DNA of 64,000 nucleotides from Anadara kagoshimensis (lineage: Eukaryota; Mollusca; Bivalvia; Arcoida; Arcidae): contig CM037860.1 of the NCBI GenBank assembly GCA_021292105.1, positions 12,046,698 to 12,110,697 on the forward strand, written 5' to 3'. The notes below the pieces were generated by a model. That model searched no databases. It was not told the origin of the DNA and was given only the letters and a program-made list of their open reading frames with translations. Shown here piece after piece: positions 1-12,200 of the stretch. The position numbers and the translations under genes were made by a program. How positions within the stretch are numbered: position 1 is the first letter of the stretch; every line of letters starts with the position of its first letter.

Positions 1-356
1 TAATATAAATGTTAAATCCTTTATCTCAATTACCAGGTCACTGGATGTTGTGGTGTGTGTATTAAATATAGCATATAACATGTTTGTTTCAAAAAGTTAG
101 TCAATCCAATAAAATCTGAATTAGCAATTTTTTATATTGAAAGGTGTTTTGAAAAATTACATAAAAGGTCAAGCCACTGGGTCAAACAAATCTAGTTAAG
201 CATGTTAAAGGTGATAAGTAAATTGACATATCCTACATATTGACCTTTAAGAACTAAATATACAAACTCTTTTATAATCAGTTTTATCAGTATATGTATA
301 TGATTTATTTAATAAAGTGTGCATCTAAATCAGTTCATATAGGTCACTTTAAATTT
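1..356. other. AT-rich flank, nothing recognised
   Basis: No gene, RNA or clear repeat is visible in this stretch. It is AT-rich sequence downstream (3') of the minus-strand TPMT gene. Confidence 0.4.
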
Positions 357-668
357 CAGGGATTTATCAGGGTCTTTTGGGAAAAGGCCCTAAACTAAAA
401 AGTGGGAAAAACTATCAACTTTTTGCTTATTTTGGGAAAACTTTTACATCATTTTTGATGCCATTAATGATTAAATAAAATGCTTTTAGTGTATTGAATT
501 GATTGAAGATTGAGAAAAGCAGCCACATTTATGGCCAGACTTCAGCTATGTATCTGGTAAGATTTTCTAATTGGGAATTTTTTCAGTTCATTTTGGGAAA
601 AATTCAATGTTTTTCCATTGGGAATGGAGCCGAATTTCGGCCCTAAATAGGCCCTTGATAAATCCCTG
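357..668. mobile_element. hAT-like MITE, 312 bp
   Basis: The ends are inverted copies: the left end reads CAGGGATTTATCAGGG and the right end finishes CCTTGATAAATCCCTG. Ends starting CAGGG are typical of hAT-superfamily elements. The interior has runs of GGGAAAA and no coding capacity, so it is non-autonomous. The flanks (TTAAATTT on the left, TTAATAGT on the right) are only partly alike, so an 8-bp target duplication is not proven. Confidence 0.6.
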
Positions 669-829
669 TTAATAGTAGGAAAAAAAGTGTGTGGTTGATT
701 CTAAGTATTAAGTACTAAATAATGAATTAATGACTTATGAGTGAAGTATTAGATGCATATTTAATAAAGTAAATAAAATATAAATCAGTAAGTTTCCATC
801 ATTTCGGTTATAACCAGTAATTATCCATC

Positions 830-1005
830 TACAGTTAAACCTGTTTATAAAGGCCACCCAAGGGAGACTGTAGAAGTGACCTTTACATACAGGTTCAAAT
901 ACCCCCAATTAAGAGTGATTGGGACAAACTTTTACTGGTATTATAAGACAGGTGGTCTTATATAGAGGTGGCCTTTAATATAAGGCAAGTTTGGCTGTAT
1001 TAGCC
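830..1005 (+). repeat. Dispersed repeat (CTGTTTATAAAGGCCAC type)
   Basis: This contains AACCTGTTTATAAAGGCCAC and, about 110 bp further on, the related GACAGGTGGTCTTATATAG. A second copy lies in the opposite orientation in TPMT intron 3 (13200-13292). Short and non-coding; class unknown. Confidence 0.5.
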
Positions 1006-1081
1006 TTTTACATGTTTTAGTTTAATCTTCACCTATTAGCGAAAAATGGGATTCATTGGTCAAGGAGTCTAAAAGCACAAG

Positions 1082-1290
1082 CTTATGGTCCCTTTCACAG
1101 CCTTCTCTGGGCAAATCCTAGTCCGAGTTTGTCAGCACGCTTACCAAAGATCTGGGGTTTTCTCAAGAAACTCCAGTTTCCTCCATCATCCCAGAACTGA
1201 CCACCTTGATATAAGTGAAATAATCTTGACTGGAGTGTTAAATGCCATGCTTCCACTCCACCTATTAACGAAGAGTATAAATGACATATT
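1082..1290 (+). repeat. SINE fragment (family B), 3' part
   Basis: It shares the block ACTCCAGTTTCCTCCA, the following CATCCCAGAAC and the tail GATATAAGTGAAATAATCTT, GACTGG, GTTAAA with the complete family B SINE at 11303-11560. The tRNA-like head is degraded. The open frame across it is chance translation of the SINE. Confidence 0.6.
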
Positions 1291-1640
1291 AGAAGATATT
1301 TTAATCTACTGTTTATTTAGCCTATTTCGGAGAAAGAAAAATCGCAAAATACTCTATAAATTTCAATATGATGGGTACAAATCAATAATTCTTTTACTTA
1401 CATGAGCCAAGTCATTACTAAAAACTCCTGTTTTGGCTCCATCCTTGCATACTATATCATTCTATGCCACAAAATATAACCTGGGTGGGTGTTTACAATG
1501 GTAATCTTTTTTACTAAATGGTGGGTTTCTTTATGTTAGGTAGTCATGATGAAAGAGTCAAATATTTATTTTGGTTAGTGCAGCTAAAGAACGAATTATT
1601 TTTTGCGTAACTGGGATGACCAAAATTGATTTAATAAAGT

Positions 1641-2900
1641 AACAAGAGGCCCATGGGCCTTAACGCTCACCTGTGACCTTGACCTTTGAACCCATGAGAT
1701 TCATTCAAATATCAAAATGATAATTAGGCCAATATTCTAATATACATCCCTATACAAAAAGTTTATAATTTTTAGATAAATAATCATTTCAGTACTTGTT
1801 TGTATCTGTGATCTTGACATTTGAACCCATGCCCTTCATTCATATATCAAAATGACCATTGTGCCTCTACCAACAATATTCTAATATACATGCCTATACA
1901 AAAAGTTAATAGTTTTCAAGATAATTAACCATTTAGGTATTTATTCGCATCTGTGACCTTGACCTTTGAACCCATGACCTTCATTCATATATCAAAATGA
2001 TCGTTAGGATAATACCTAAAATATTCTAATATACATGCTTATACAAAAAGTCTATAGTTTTCAAGATAATTAACCATTCAGGTATTCATTCGCATCTGTG
2101 ACCTTGAACTTTGAACTCATGACCTTTATTCATATATCAAAATGACCATTGGGCCATTACCTACAATATTCTAATATACATGCCTATACAAAAAGTTCAT
2201 AGTTTTGCAGATAATTAACTATTTTGGTAAACTTGTACATCTGTGACCTTGACCTTTGAACCCATGACCTTAAACGTTATATCAAAATGATCGTCATGTC
2301 AATACCTACAATTAACCAAAAAATCCTACGTCATTATCACCAGAGATGTTTAAAGAAATAGAATTTTTATCAAAGGTCAAAAACTGGGACATGACCTTGA
2401 CCTTTGACCTTGACATCAATCGGAAGAAAATCGCAAGACAAGATCAACAGTGGAAACTCCATACAATTATCTTCAGCCATTATGAAGTTATAACAATAAA
2501 TGTCTCATTTTAAAAATTACATAATTTTACGCAAAAAACGCGTAACCTATTTTTCGTCCAATTTTTATGAAAAACACAATTTTAATGTATCTAGGTGTCC
2601 TGAATCCAAAAATCTAATCAAAATTTGCCTGCACCTTTTGGTTTCAGAGAAGAAGATTTTTTTGTATTTTGGCTATTTATAGTAACGGCAGCCATATTGT
2701 TGGGCGTGGTCAAACCCTGAACACAGTTTTGAAAGCCTGTTACCCAGGCATAATAATCACGAAGTTTCATCAAATTTGGCTCAGTAGTTTTGGAGGAGAA
2801 GATTAAAATGTAAAGTTTACGCACGACGGACGACGAACGACGGACGACGGACGGTGATAGATAGCAATAGCTCATCTGAGCCTTTCGGCTCAGGTGAGCT
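1641..2900 (+). mobile_element. Non-autonomous element with internal ~145-bp repeats and 8-bp flanking duplication
   Basis: The element starts AACAAGAGGCCCATGGGCC and ends GGCTCAGGTGAGCT. AATAAAGT is present directly on both sides (1633-1640 and 2901-2908), which looks like an 8-bp target duplication. The interior is a degenerate tandem array whose units start with TGACCTTGACCTTTGA at about 1674, 1809, 1954, 2099, 2244 and 2392. The right end has a GACGGACGACGG stretch and the hairpin GAGCC-tttc-GGCTC; the left end has the palindrome AGGCCCATGGGCCT. No coding capacity. This type is common in bivalve sequence by memory. Superfamily is unclear; the CTAA next to the 3' hairpin would also fit a Helitron end. 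Confidence 0.6.
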
Positions 2901-2908
2901 AATAAAGT

Positions 2909-5540
2909 CAACTACCTTTCTGAAAGCATTTTCAAACTTTTGAAAAAAAATGAAGTAAATTCAAACCCAACCTCTGAGCTACCCTACATTGTACCCCTTG
3001 CGAACCTAAGCAAATAATAAATTCTTCCGTCATCATTACGTCACACGAAACTCACCCCCATTTTGTCAAATTTTTTACTATTGTAAACACCCATCCAAAA
3101 TGCGTTTTGGAGTATTAAAGGAGTTAAAATGCATGGATTAGATCGAAATTAGGATAATTATCAACGACTCAGCTCATGTAAGTAAATGATTAATTGATTT
3201 TTAACTGTGTCATTCAAATCTTTGAAATATTAGCGTTGTTCCTCTCTCTGCAGCAGAATAAACAGATAGTAGAAACAAGTTTGTGTATATCCAACATGTG
3301 GGAGTGTTTTTTAATGGCCTGCCTTGTACTGCAATCACTCGGGCTGACTTTAAGGCACTAGCTAACTCACCTAATCAGTACACAACAGACAAGCATACCA
3401 TTCCCCTTGTAAAGTTGTATTACTGACATTAGGTAAATTAGTCAATACTGGGCACCTGTCAAAAAAGCTGTATTTCAAATTTTAAAGTCTTATGTATTAC
3501 CTGACTAGGGTTCAAACCCACAACTCCCCACTCTTAGTAAAATAATAAATGCCCCATCTTTGAATGGTTCAACCCATACCAAAAATCTACAGTTTAAAAT
3601 GTTGATTTTACAAATTAAAGTGCAAGTATTAATGTTTAAAGTTTAAATTTCACAGATTAAAGTATACATTTTATAAATTAAAGTGTATATGTTACAGATT
3701 AAAGTGTAGATTGCACATCAAATTTTGCCTCCAGTCATCAATTTTTTAGAAGTGTTTTGAGCAACTACAGTCCAGTTTTGGCCACTTTAATTTTGCCACA
3801 TTGCAAACAATTTGCACTGGCCATAACATATGCTTCTGACCAAGTTACATTGCAACTGTAGTTTTGGAGATGTTAAGGATACTAGTAGTTAAGGACTACT
3901 GCTTTACAGTAATCTCGTATGGCCCATTAGCTGGGTGAGCTACAAAAATGGCTATATCATGGGTTAAACAGGTATACATGTATGTATCATTCTTTTAACC
4001 TAGGAGAGAAGTACTTCCTTAACATGGTAAAAACAAATTAATACAGTAATATAAAACAAATTTTTCTAATTGTTTTTGTTCTGTTTAATATAAAAATATA
4101 TAAATGGCAGTAATTACATATCATCTCTTTCATATAGGATATATATATAAATATATGCATATTCTAAAAATGAATATACCAAAATGAATTAAATATTTTA
4201 AATACTATTTATATATTTTATATTTTATAAGATTCAAAGAAATCTGGGCCCAGTTGTTTAAGGATTGAGGCTTGATAAGTTTAAGCAATTGATTAGACCA
4301 AATTTTACTTAAGATAAATTTTAAATATGTTGTGAAAATAACTTTAAAAACGTTGAATGTGAATAAGATTCTAGCAAACAAAAGCTTTTTTGCTATAAAA
4401 CTATCAATTTAATAATGATTATGCCAATACGAAATAGAATACCAAAAAAACCCTCAGCCTGATATGGGAGTCTTTGTCAGATATGGCATATGATATGGAT
4501 TTCACTTTGTTTTAGTCTTGTTAATCATAAACTTAAATTTCGCCATCTAGAACAAAAACATGCATTACAGACATTTATCCAGCATATGACAAAAAATCAA
4601 CTTGGCACCAATGAGACAAAAATGCATTCCTCCAAATATTTCCAGTCATGAAATTCGCATAGCATTCAACCTTTGTAAGGCCTAAGGATGTCGTGAGATA
4701 ATTTTCTAAATGATGTAGAGGTTAGATCTATTTGGCCAGAGTAGTCTGTCTGATATCAATATCAGATCAGTGATACAATTTTTCCAACCATGCACACACA
4801 TACAGTCTGTGATAAATATTACGTCATTTTAGATATATATTAGCATGCAGAAATTATGTATTTACTACAAAGTATATGATAAATATATTTCAAATTTATA
4901 GTAATCACTGATTATTAATTAAAACTCATTAAGCTCCCTACAACTGGGGCCAGATGTAATAAATTCATGTTTAGTTATGACATGTAATAAGTTAAATGAC
5001 ATATAGTAAGGGATGACTCGAATGTACATGTATTTACAATGCATCTGCAATGCTTATATTTAACAATTGAACTGTTTTGAAATGGTGTTCATAGTCAATA
5101 TGAATGCCAAACCTTTGCACCACAAACTGAATAATGTGGGATAGCCAATGAATGCCAAAAGTCTCAATCTTGAAGATAAAAGAAATAAACAAGACTAATA
5201 AAAATATTTCTGTTTGGTCCCTACTGTGAACAGTTATCAAACAATTATACAATGTATTAACAAGGATATATTATTTACTATTTTACAATGCATCTGCAAT
5301 GCTTATACAATGCATATATAGTAAAGTAGCAATCTAACTGCATCTACAGGTATATTCCAATAGACATGTATATGTTAAATAGTTAAAAAAAACTGGGTAA
5401 TCAATAGGAAAGCATTAACCAGCCAGCAACATTTGTATAGGTAGTAATGTCAAAGTGCTGAAACAAGATTGTGACCTCAAGGCAAAGGCCTCTGAGGTAT
5501 ATGAGGCTGCAACAGATTCCTGCCATACACTGTAAACCAT
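2909..5540. other. Intergenic sequence, few recognisable features
   Basis: No gene is supported. At 3480-3545 there is a reverse-complement B-box-like GGGTTCAAACCC, possibly a SINE head relic. At 3609-3718 there are about four degenerate units of roughly 22 bp around the core ATTAAAGTGTA. A direct repeat around TACAATGCATCTGCAATGCT occurs at about 5036 and 5285. Confidence 0.4.
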
Positions 5541-6270
5541 CTTTTATTCACAGATAGTAACTTTCACAATTCTCTTGCCCAAACTATTTCCTGACTTTTA
5601 ACTTTTGTGATATTGACTATAGCTGAATATTTAGTCTAAATAATACCATTTTCAAAAACATGTTAACGTTGATTAACTTTTGAAATTATTTTGTCCTTAT
5701 AAAACACGCAAAAGTAAATCTCACATGAATAAAAGGTAGCTTACAGTAAATGATTCTATGTAACACACATTTCAACAAATCTGTATACTTTATACAGACT
5801 TTTATTCACAGCTATGAACTTTCGTGATTCTCTTATCAAAACCATGTCCTGGCTATTAGCTTTTGCTATATTGACCATGCCTGAATATTTGGTATAAATG
5901 GCTGAATATTTGGTACAAATGGCTGAATATTTGGGGCTGAATATTTGGTATAAATAATACCATTTTCAAAAAACGTGTTTGTATTGATTAACTTTCACGA
6001 TTATTTTGTTCTCACAAAACATGCAAAAGTAAATCGCACATGAATAGAAGTTAGCTTACAGTAAATGATGCTGTGAACCACATTACAACAAATCTCTATA
6101 CTGTAAACATACTTTTTTTGCAGATATTAACTTTCGCGATATGGACTTCAGCTGAATATTTGGTATAAATAAAACCATTTTCTGAAACAAATTTGTGACG
6201 ATTAACTTTTGCGATTATTTTGTCCTCGCCAAACATGCAAAACTTAATTGCACACCAATAAAAGATGGTT
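5540..6270. repeat. Degenerate ~260-bp tandem repeat, about 2.5 copies
   Basis: Blocks starting near 5541, 5801 and 6115 repeat the same order of motifs: ATTCACAG, AACTTTCRYGATTCTCTT, GCTGAATATTTGGTATAAAT, a CCATTTTC block, then GATTAACTTT and GATTATTTTGTCCT. The array ends just before the TPMT stop codon, so it would lie in the TPMT 3' UTR or immediate downstream DNA. Confidence 0.6.
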
Positions 6271-6283
6271 TACAGTAATTCTA

Positions 6284-9200
6284 TCAATCTTTTTTCAATG
6301 TCATCAAATAATAATATGTATAGAAATAATCTAGTCCAAACTGTTCTCTTTCTTTTGATTCATATAAATCAGCACTGTCTATTTTCTTTATATCAAAGTC
6401 ATCAGAGAACAGAGACTTCAGTTCTTCTTCAGACACATCATGTGGTGGTCCTGAAAATTAATAAAATAACTTTTAAATAAATATTCCATGTAGATTTGGT
6501 GTTAAACTTTCTACAAAATTATGATAAACAGATTGAGAGGACAGATGGAGAGACAAACAGGCTAAACAGAAGACAGACAAAGCGGTAATTTTTTTAAAAC
6601 AAAAACAAAGCAACAAGCCTGGAAATGAATAAGTGACAAAATTAATAGTCAGCAATCTTCCAATGAAAAGAAAATCTGATAAAAAGTTTGTAAGAGTTGT
6701 TTCCCTTTACACAAGTTTGTTTCCAATGTCTCTAACTTGACTTTGATACCATAATTGACTTTTCACCGGCCATGCCTATTATGGCCACCATTATGGTACC
6801 AAAGCAGCGTTACATCAACTAATGACATATCATTGTCAGCATTAAACCGCACAATTTAGGCCGCGTTTTCATTATATTTGTGTCTAATTTGAGCATGCTG
6901 GGCCTTTGCTGGAATATTTGGGCATGTTGGAGATCAATCGTTTCAATAAATGGAAAAATAAATGAAGGAAATCTATACCCAAATCATGCAAAGTAAGAAA
7001 GGTTATGATTTATTTGGGAATATTTTAAGACTGTTTTAGCACAATCAGAGAAGAACCGCATAGTTAGCCTGCATGCATATCAGAATGCCTTAATTAAAAT
7101 TTTTAATCATGGACTCTGACATTTAATAAATTATGAAATAATCTCTTCTACAATTGTCTGAAAGGGACAATATCTCCTAAAACTGTTATTACAAACCCTG
7201 TACACACTACTGATAAACATTTACCGTATAGCGGGTTATTTTGGCGGGGTGTAAATTTTGGCGTATTTTGGCGGTAGTATTAAAATCACCAAAATATTTA
7301 TCGCCAAAAAATGGAACAGTCAAAATTTATTACCTTAACAATAAATACCTTACACTGTGACAAAGTGAATACTTTTTAACGCTTGATTACAGTGAATAGT
7401 TTTAACACATGATTACAACTATACACGTCACCTGTAAGTTGGTCATTTTTATTCTGATTTTAATTTGTATTGTAGTTTTTACAAACAGTGGATTTTTATA
7501 GATTTTAACAGCAGTTTTAGCAGTAATGAGTATTTTAAAATTTCTAAAACCGAAACAAATTTTACCAGATGAACATAGTGCGAATGCCGAAATTCTTGGG
7601 CCGGTGGCCTTACAAGAAGCGAATGAAAATGTGAGAAAAGTTATAGAAAGTCCAAATCATGTTCAAGGATCATCTACTGTATCGACACCTGGATCTATCA
7701 AACGAGGAAAATATACAGTATTTTCTCCAAAGGATCGTGCTGACATAGGAAAATTTTGTGCTGAAAACGGCCCTGCAGCAACAGTAAAAAAATTCAAAAA
7801 CAATTTTCCTAGTTTATCCGAAAGTACCGCGAGAGGGATGCGTAAAAAGTATTTAGATTCAGTTTCATCTCGGAAACGTAAATTAGATTTTGATGAAGTT
7901 ATAGAAATTCATGCCAAAAAATGGGGAAGGCCTCTTCTCCTTGGTTCTGATTAAGACGATAAACTTAAATCATATATTAAAATTTTGAGGGGTAATGATG
8001 CTGTTATAAATTCAGAAATAGTTTTAGCTGCATCTAGAGGTATTGTATTAGCAACTGACAAATCAATTTTGGCAGAGAATGGTGGTTCAATACAATTATC
8101 CAAAACTTTGCAAAATCACTTTTATATAGAATGAACTTTGTAAAGCGGCGTGGATCAACTGCCTGTAAGGCTAACAAAGTGGGGAATTTTGAAAAAGTTA
8201 AATATGAATACTTACAACGAATAGAGAAAACAGTTGTGGAATATGACATACCCTCTGAATTGATTATAAATTGGGATCATGCAGGACTGAATATTATACC
8301 TGTATCAAACTGGACGATGGAAATTGAAGGTTCAAAAAGAGTTGAAATATCCGGATTAGGAGACAAAAGGCCAATTACTGCCGTTTTTGCAGGGACGCTT
8401 TCAGGTACGTTTAAGTTTAAGTTTAACATGCAGAATTTTTTATGTTCAAAACAATCCGCCAGGTAAAAATATTGTTTGTATACAGGTAGTTTACATGTAT
8501 AAATACTTCAGATAAATACTACTCACTGTCCCAAGTGCATAAGCTAATTAGCCGTCTAAACAGGTTGTAGTATTAAGTGTCGCCAATGGAAAAAAATGAC
8601 TAATCATGATACATAACAACTGGCTAACTAATTACCCTATTAAAAGTTTAATATACGATAAGAAGTTTCCCTTTTTAATTATAAATCAAATTCCAAAATG
8701 TAAGACGTTTTATATTTTTGTATTTTACAGGGGATTTTTACCACCACAACTAATATATGGAGGCAAAACAAACAAATGTCACCCCGTATTTAACTTTTCC
8801 TCGGACTGGCACATTACCCATTCTGAGAATCATTGGGCTAATTCCGAAACCCAAAGAGAGTATGTAAAACATGTAATTATTCCTTACATAACCAAAGTTA
8901 AGAAGGATTACAGGCTTCCGAATGGACAGAAATCCTTATGCATTTTTGATGCGTTCAAAGCGCAAATGTCCGAGGATTTCTGGGATTATCTTCACGAAAA
9001 TAATATCAAAATTGTCTATGTGCCCGCCTGTTGCACAAGATCATCTACAACCGCTAGATGTTAGTGTTCAGAAATCTGTCAAAAATAATCTCAGGAAATC
9101 GTTTCAGAGCTGGTATTCTAACCAAATTATGTCACAATTGAAAGACAAGGACAGGGGCAATATTAATATGGATTCAGTTACCCCGGTGGATTTGTCTCTT

Positions 9201-12200
9201 TCAACACTGAAACCACTTATGGCGAAGTGGTTAGTAAAAGTGTTCCAACATATTAAGAACAGCCCGGAAATAGTGAAAAGGGGTTTCCGTGAAAGTGGTA
9301 TCACAGAATTTTAGAGGACTATTTGTAAGATGAACTTCTTCTTTCAAAACTTTCAAGATAATCGACACTTTTTACTTCCGATGAATTTTAAAATGTATTT
9401 TCGTACTTTAAACATTAAATCAAGGATATAATATTTTATGTACGGTATGTGGTGAATTTAGAATCTGTGTTTTATTAGTTTTATCATCTAGATTACTTTA
9501 CGAATTTTAATATGACTTTCTATATCGACAAAACGGTAAGTATATTATGATTTGTATCTCAAAATTTTATGTTTACACTATATCTATTGTAATAAAAATC
9601 GTCAAAATAAAAACTTGTCATGTCGTAATCGCTAAAATAAATACGCCAAAATTTACAACTGACTTTTTTTTGTCAAAATCGCCAAATTTAGCCACGCCAA
9701 AATAACCCGCTATACGGTATAACTCTATAATTATAATACCAATGGCCAGAAGTATAGGCAAACAACATTGACCTGTCTGTTTGACCTTTCATTAGGAATA
9801 TTCATATAGGAGGTCCACTCAATAAATGGGTAGCGTTAGGATTCACAGTTAATACATATACACTTGTCCATAATTGGTGTTCGCAATACAAAGACAAAAT
9901 ACACGATACCTATTCTTAAATTTACTCATCCATACTGAATATTGAAATCAAAGGTCAAGCTGACAGGTGAATGTTGTTTGCCTATGTAATGTACAATTAT
10001 AAACATACCTTTAAACTTGGGACCAAAGTCGAGCAATTCTACAAAATATTGACAATCTGTCGCCATCAGTGGTTTTATTGTTCTGGCATATCTAAAAGAT
10101 TTAATACATAATTAATGTTTTTTATCTTCCAAAAAATATCACTCTTTTAAATTATGAATTATCATAAGTATTTTTTTTAGATATAGAAGTTATAACTGAA
10201 ATGGGATGTCATTTCATAAGTGTCTCATGAACAAAGCCAAACTAGGAAATCCATATTTTCTAAATCGTATGCATCATCAAAATGTGAATATCCAATGGGA
10301 CATCTACTCCACTTAAAAGACTGATCCTGTAGAGCTACATAAAAATCTGTTGAATGGTTTTCAAGAAAAGTGGCTGACAAAATGATTGCAGAAGGATGGT
10401 GTAACACTAACAGCCAATTTTCATGTAGAAGACAAAGGTCTTAAATTAGGCAGCAAGTATGGAATATTATACAAAACGTTTTCAGAATACTTGTACATAA
10501 ACCAGTGAAAATAGGTGACAAATATAGTAATCCAAATCTAGAAAAGTAGCTGACAATTTCTGTCGTCTTGTTGGGTTTATTGTAACCACTAACTACCTGT
10601 AATGTATATGCATGATATGTCCCCCACTTGGTTTGGGGGATATTAATACTTATAGAATAATATTAAAGACAAGAAGAAAGAATGCCTAGTTAGACCTATG
10701 CTTTAAACATGACCCAAATATATAGGCCATACCTATACCAATCTTTTCCAATTTGATTTTTTATTCAAACATGTTTCTCTAGTAATTTTGAGCATTAATT
10801 CAATGACACAGGAAAGGAATAAAAAGACCTGCATTGCTCTGATGGTACTTTCTTTAAAAGATGGGCAGAAAAACGCATAAAATTTGCATTTGATCTTACT
10901 TTTGTCTATCCTCTTTGTTAATAGCAACAAGAGAACCACGATCCCATGCAGCTCCAAAATCACTTTCTAGGTTTCTGCAATATAAAGTAATAAAAAGTAC
11001 AAAGTACAATATTCAGTACAATCAGATATCAGACCAAAGATACTGACACAAATAAACTAATTTTAAATGTTTTACAAGTTGTAACTGAAATGGGAGGCCA
11101 TTTCAAGTGTCCCAAAAAATGGACCCCAACTTGGCAATCCCCATGTGAAATCATGTGCATGATCAAAATTCCAATAGCAAATGGCACGTCTTTTCCATTC
11201 AACGATTGTTTCTTTGAAGTTTCATTGTAAACGTAGTTTCTACAGTTGGTAATCAAACTACCTCATTAAATATTTAAATGTATATACATGTAACTATTGC
11301 TCTAGGGGGCTTCGTTTGGCAAGTCGTCTAGAGCACTGGTTTACGGACTGCAGTGGCTTTCACCACTTAGGTTCGAGTCTAACTCCAGCACATCCTAATG
11401 CTTTCCTCAGAGGTTTTCTCCTGGTATTCTAGTTTCTTCAATCAGGATGAGTGGGGTTTTTTGCACTCCAGTTTCCTCCACCATCCCAGAACCTACTGCC
11501 TCTATACATGTCTATATAAATGAAAGAATCGTGACTGGGGTGTAATGCATCACTGCTCCAATCCATTCTATAGCTGTATATTGTACATAAAACTTACTTA
11601 TTAAAATCATAGAAATCACAACAATACAGTCTTATACTGTTGTCTTTTGTCTGAAATACAAATATCAAAACAAAAGATCACTAACTTTTTTGTGCATTAT
11701 AAAAGGGAAAGGAGATCAAATACTGCTTAGAACAATGTGTTTTACAGCAGCAAGAAATATTTGTAATATCAACAGTGTTCAATTCAGCACTGCAGTTGGT
11801 GGGGGTCAACCTAACCTAAGTACACATTGTAAAAAGCTTATTACTAGACTGAGGTTTTGCATCTCAATTAAAAGTGACTAACTATTATTATTATAGAAAG
11901 AGTAGACTATCTATGGTGACTTTGGAGATTGTTGTGAAAATTTGCTGGGTAATGAAAGATCTTATTGAAGTGTCCAAGTGCAAAAAAAAACAACTACATG
12001 TGTATTACTATTAGTACTTTGGAGTTAAGAAAAAGTAGAACAACCATAGCTACCTCAAAGAATGTTATGAACACTGAATGGGTACGGTAATGTTAGATTT
12101 AATTAAAACTGTCTAAAAATCAAACTGATTACACTTGAAGGCATGTATAAAGTGGCCTACTTTATATAAATTTCCCTTTACAGATTCCAGCTTCTCCTCT

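Noticed and set aside
10733..10963. 76-residue minus-strand ORF
   Set aside because: It is TPMT exon 6 read in the wrong frame plus intron.
11303..11390. Possible functional tRNA gene
   Set aside because: A and B boxes are present but the acceptor stem does not close and the body continues into SINE sequence.
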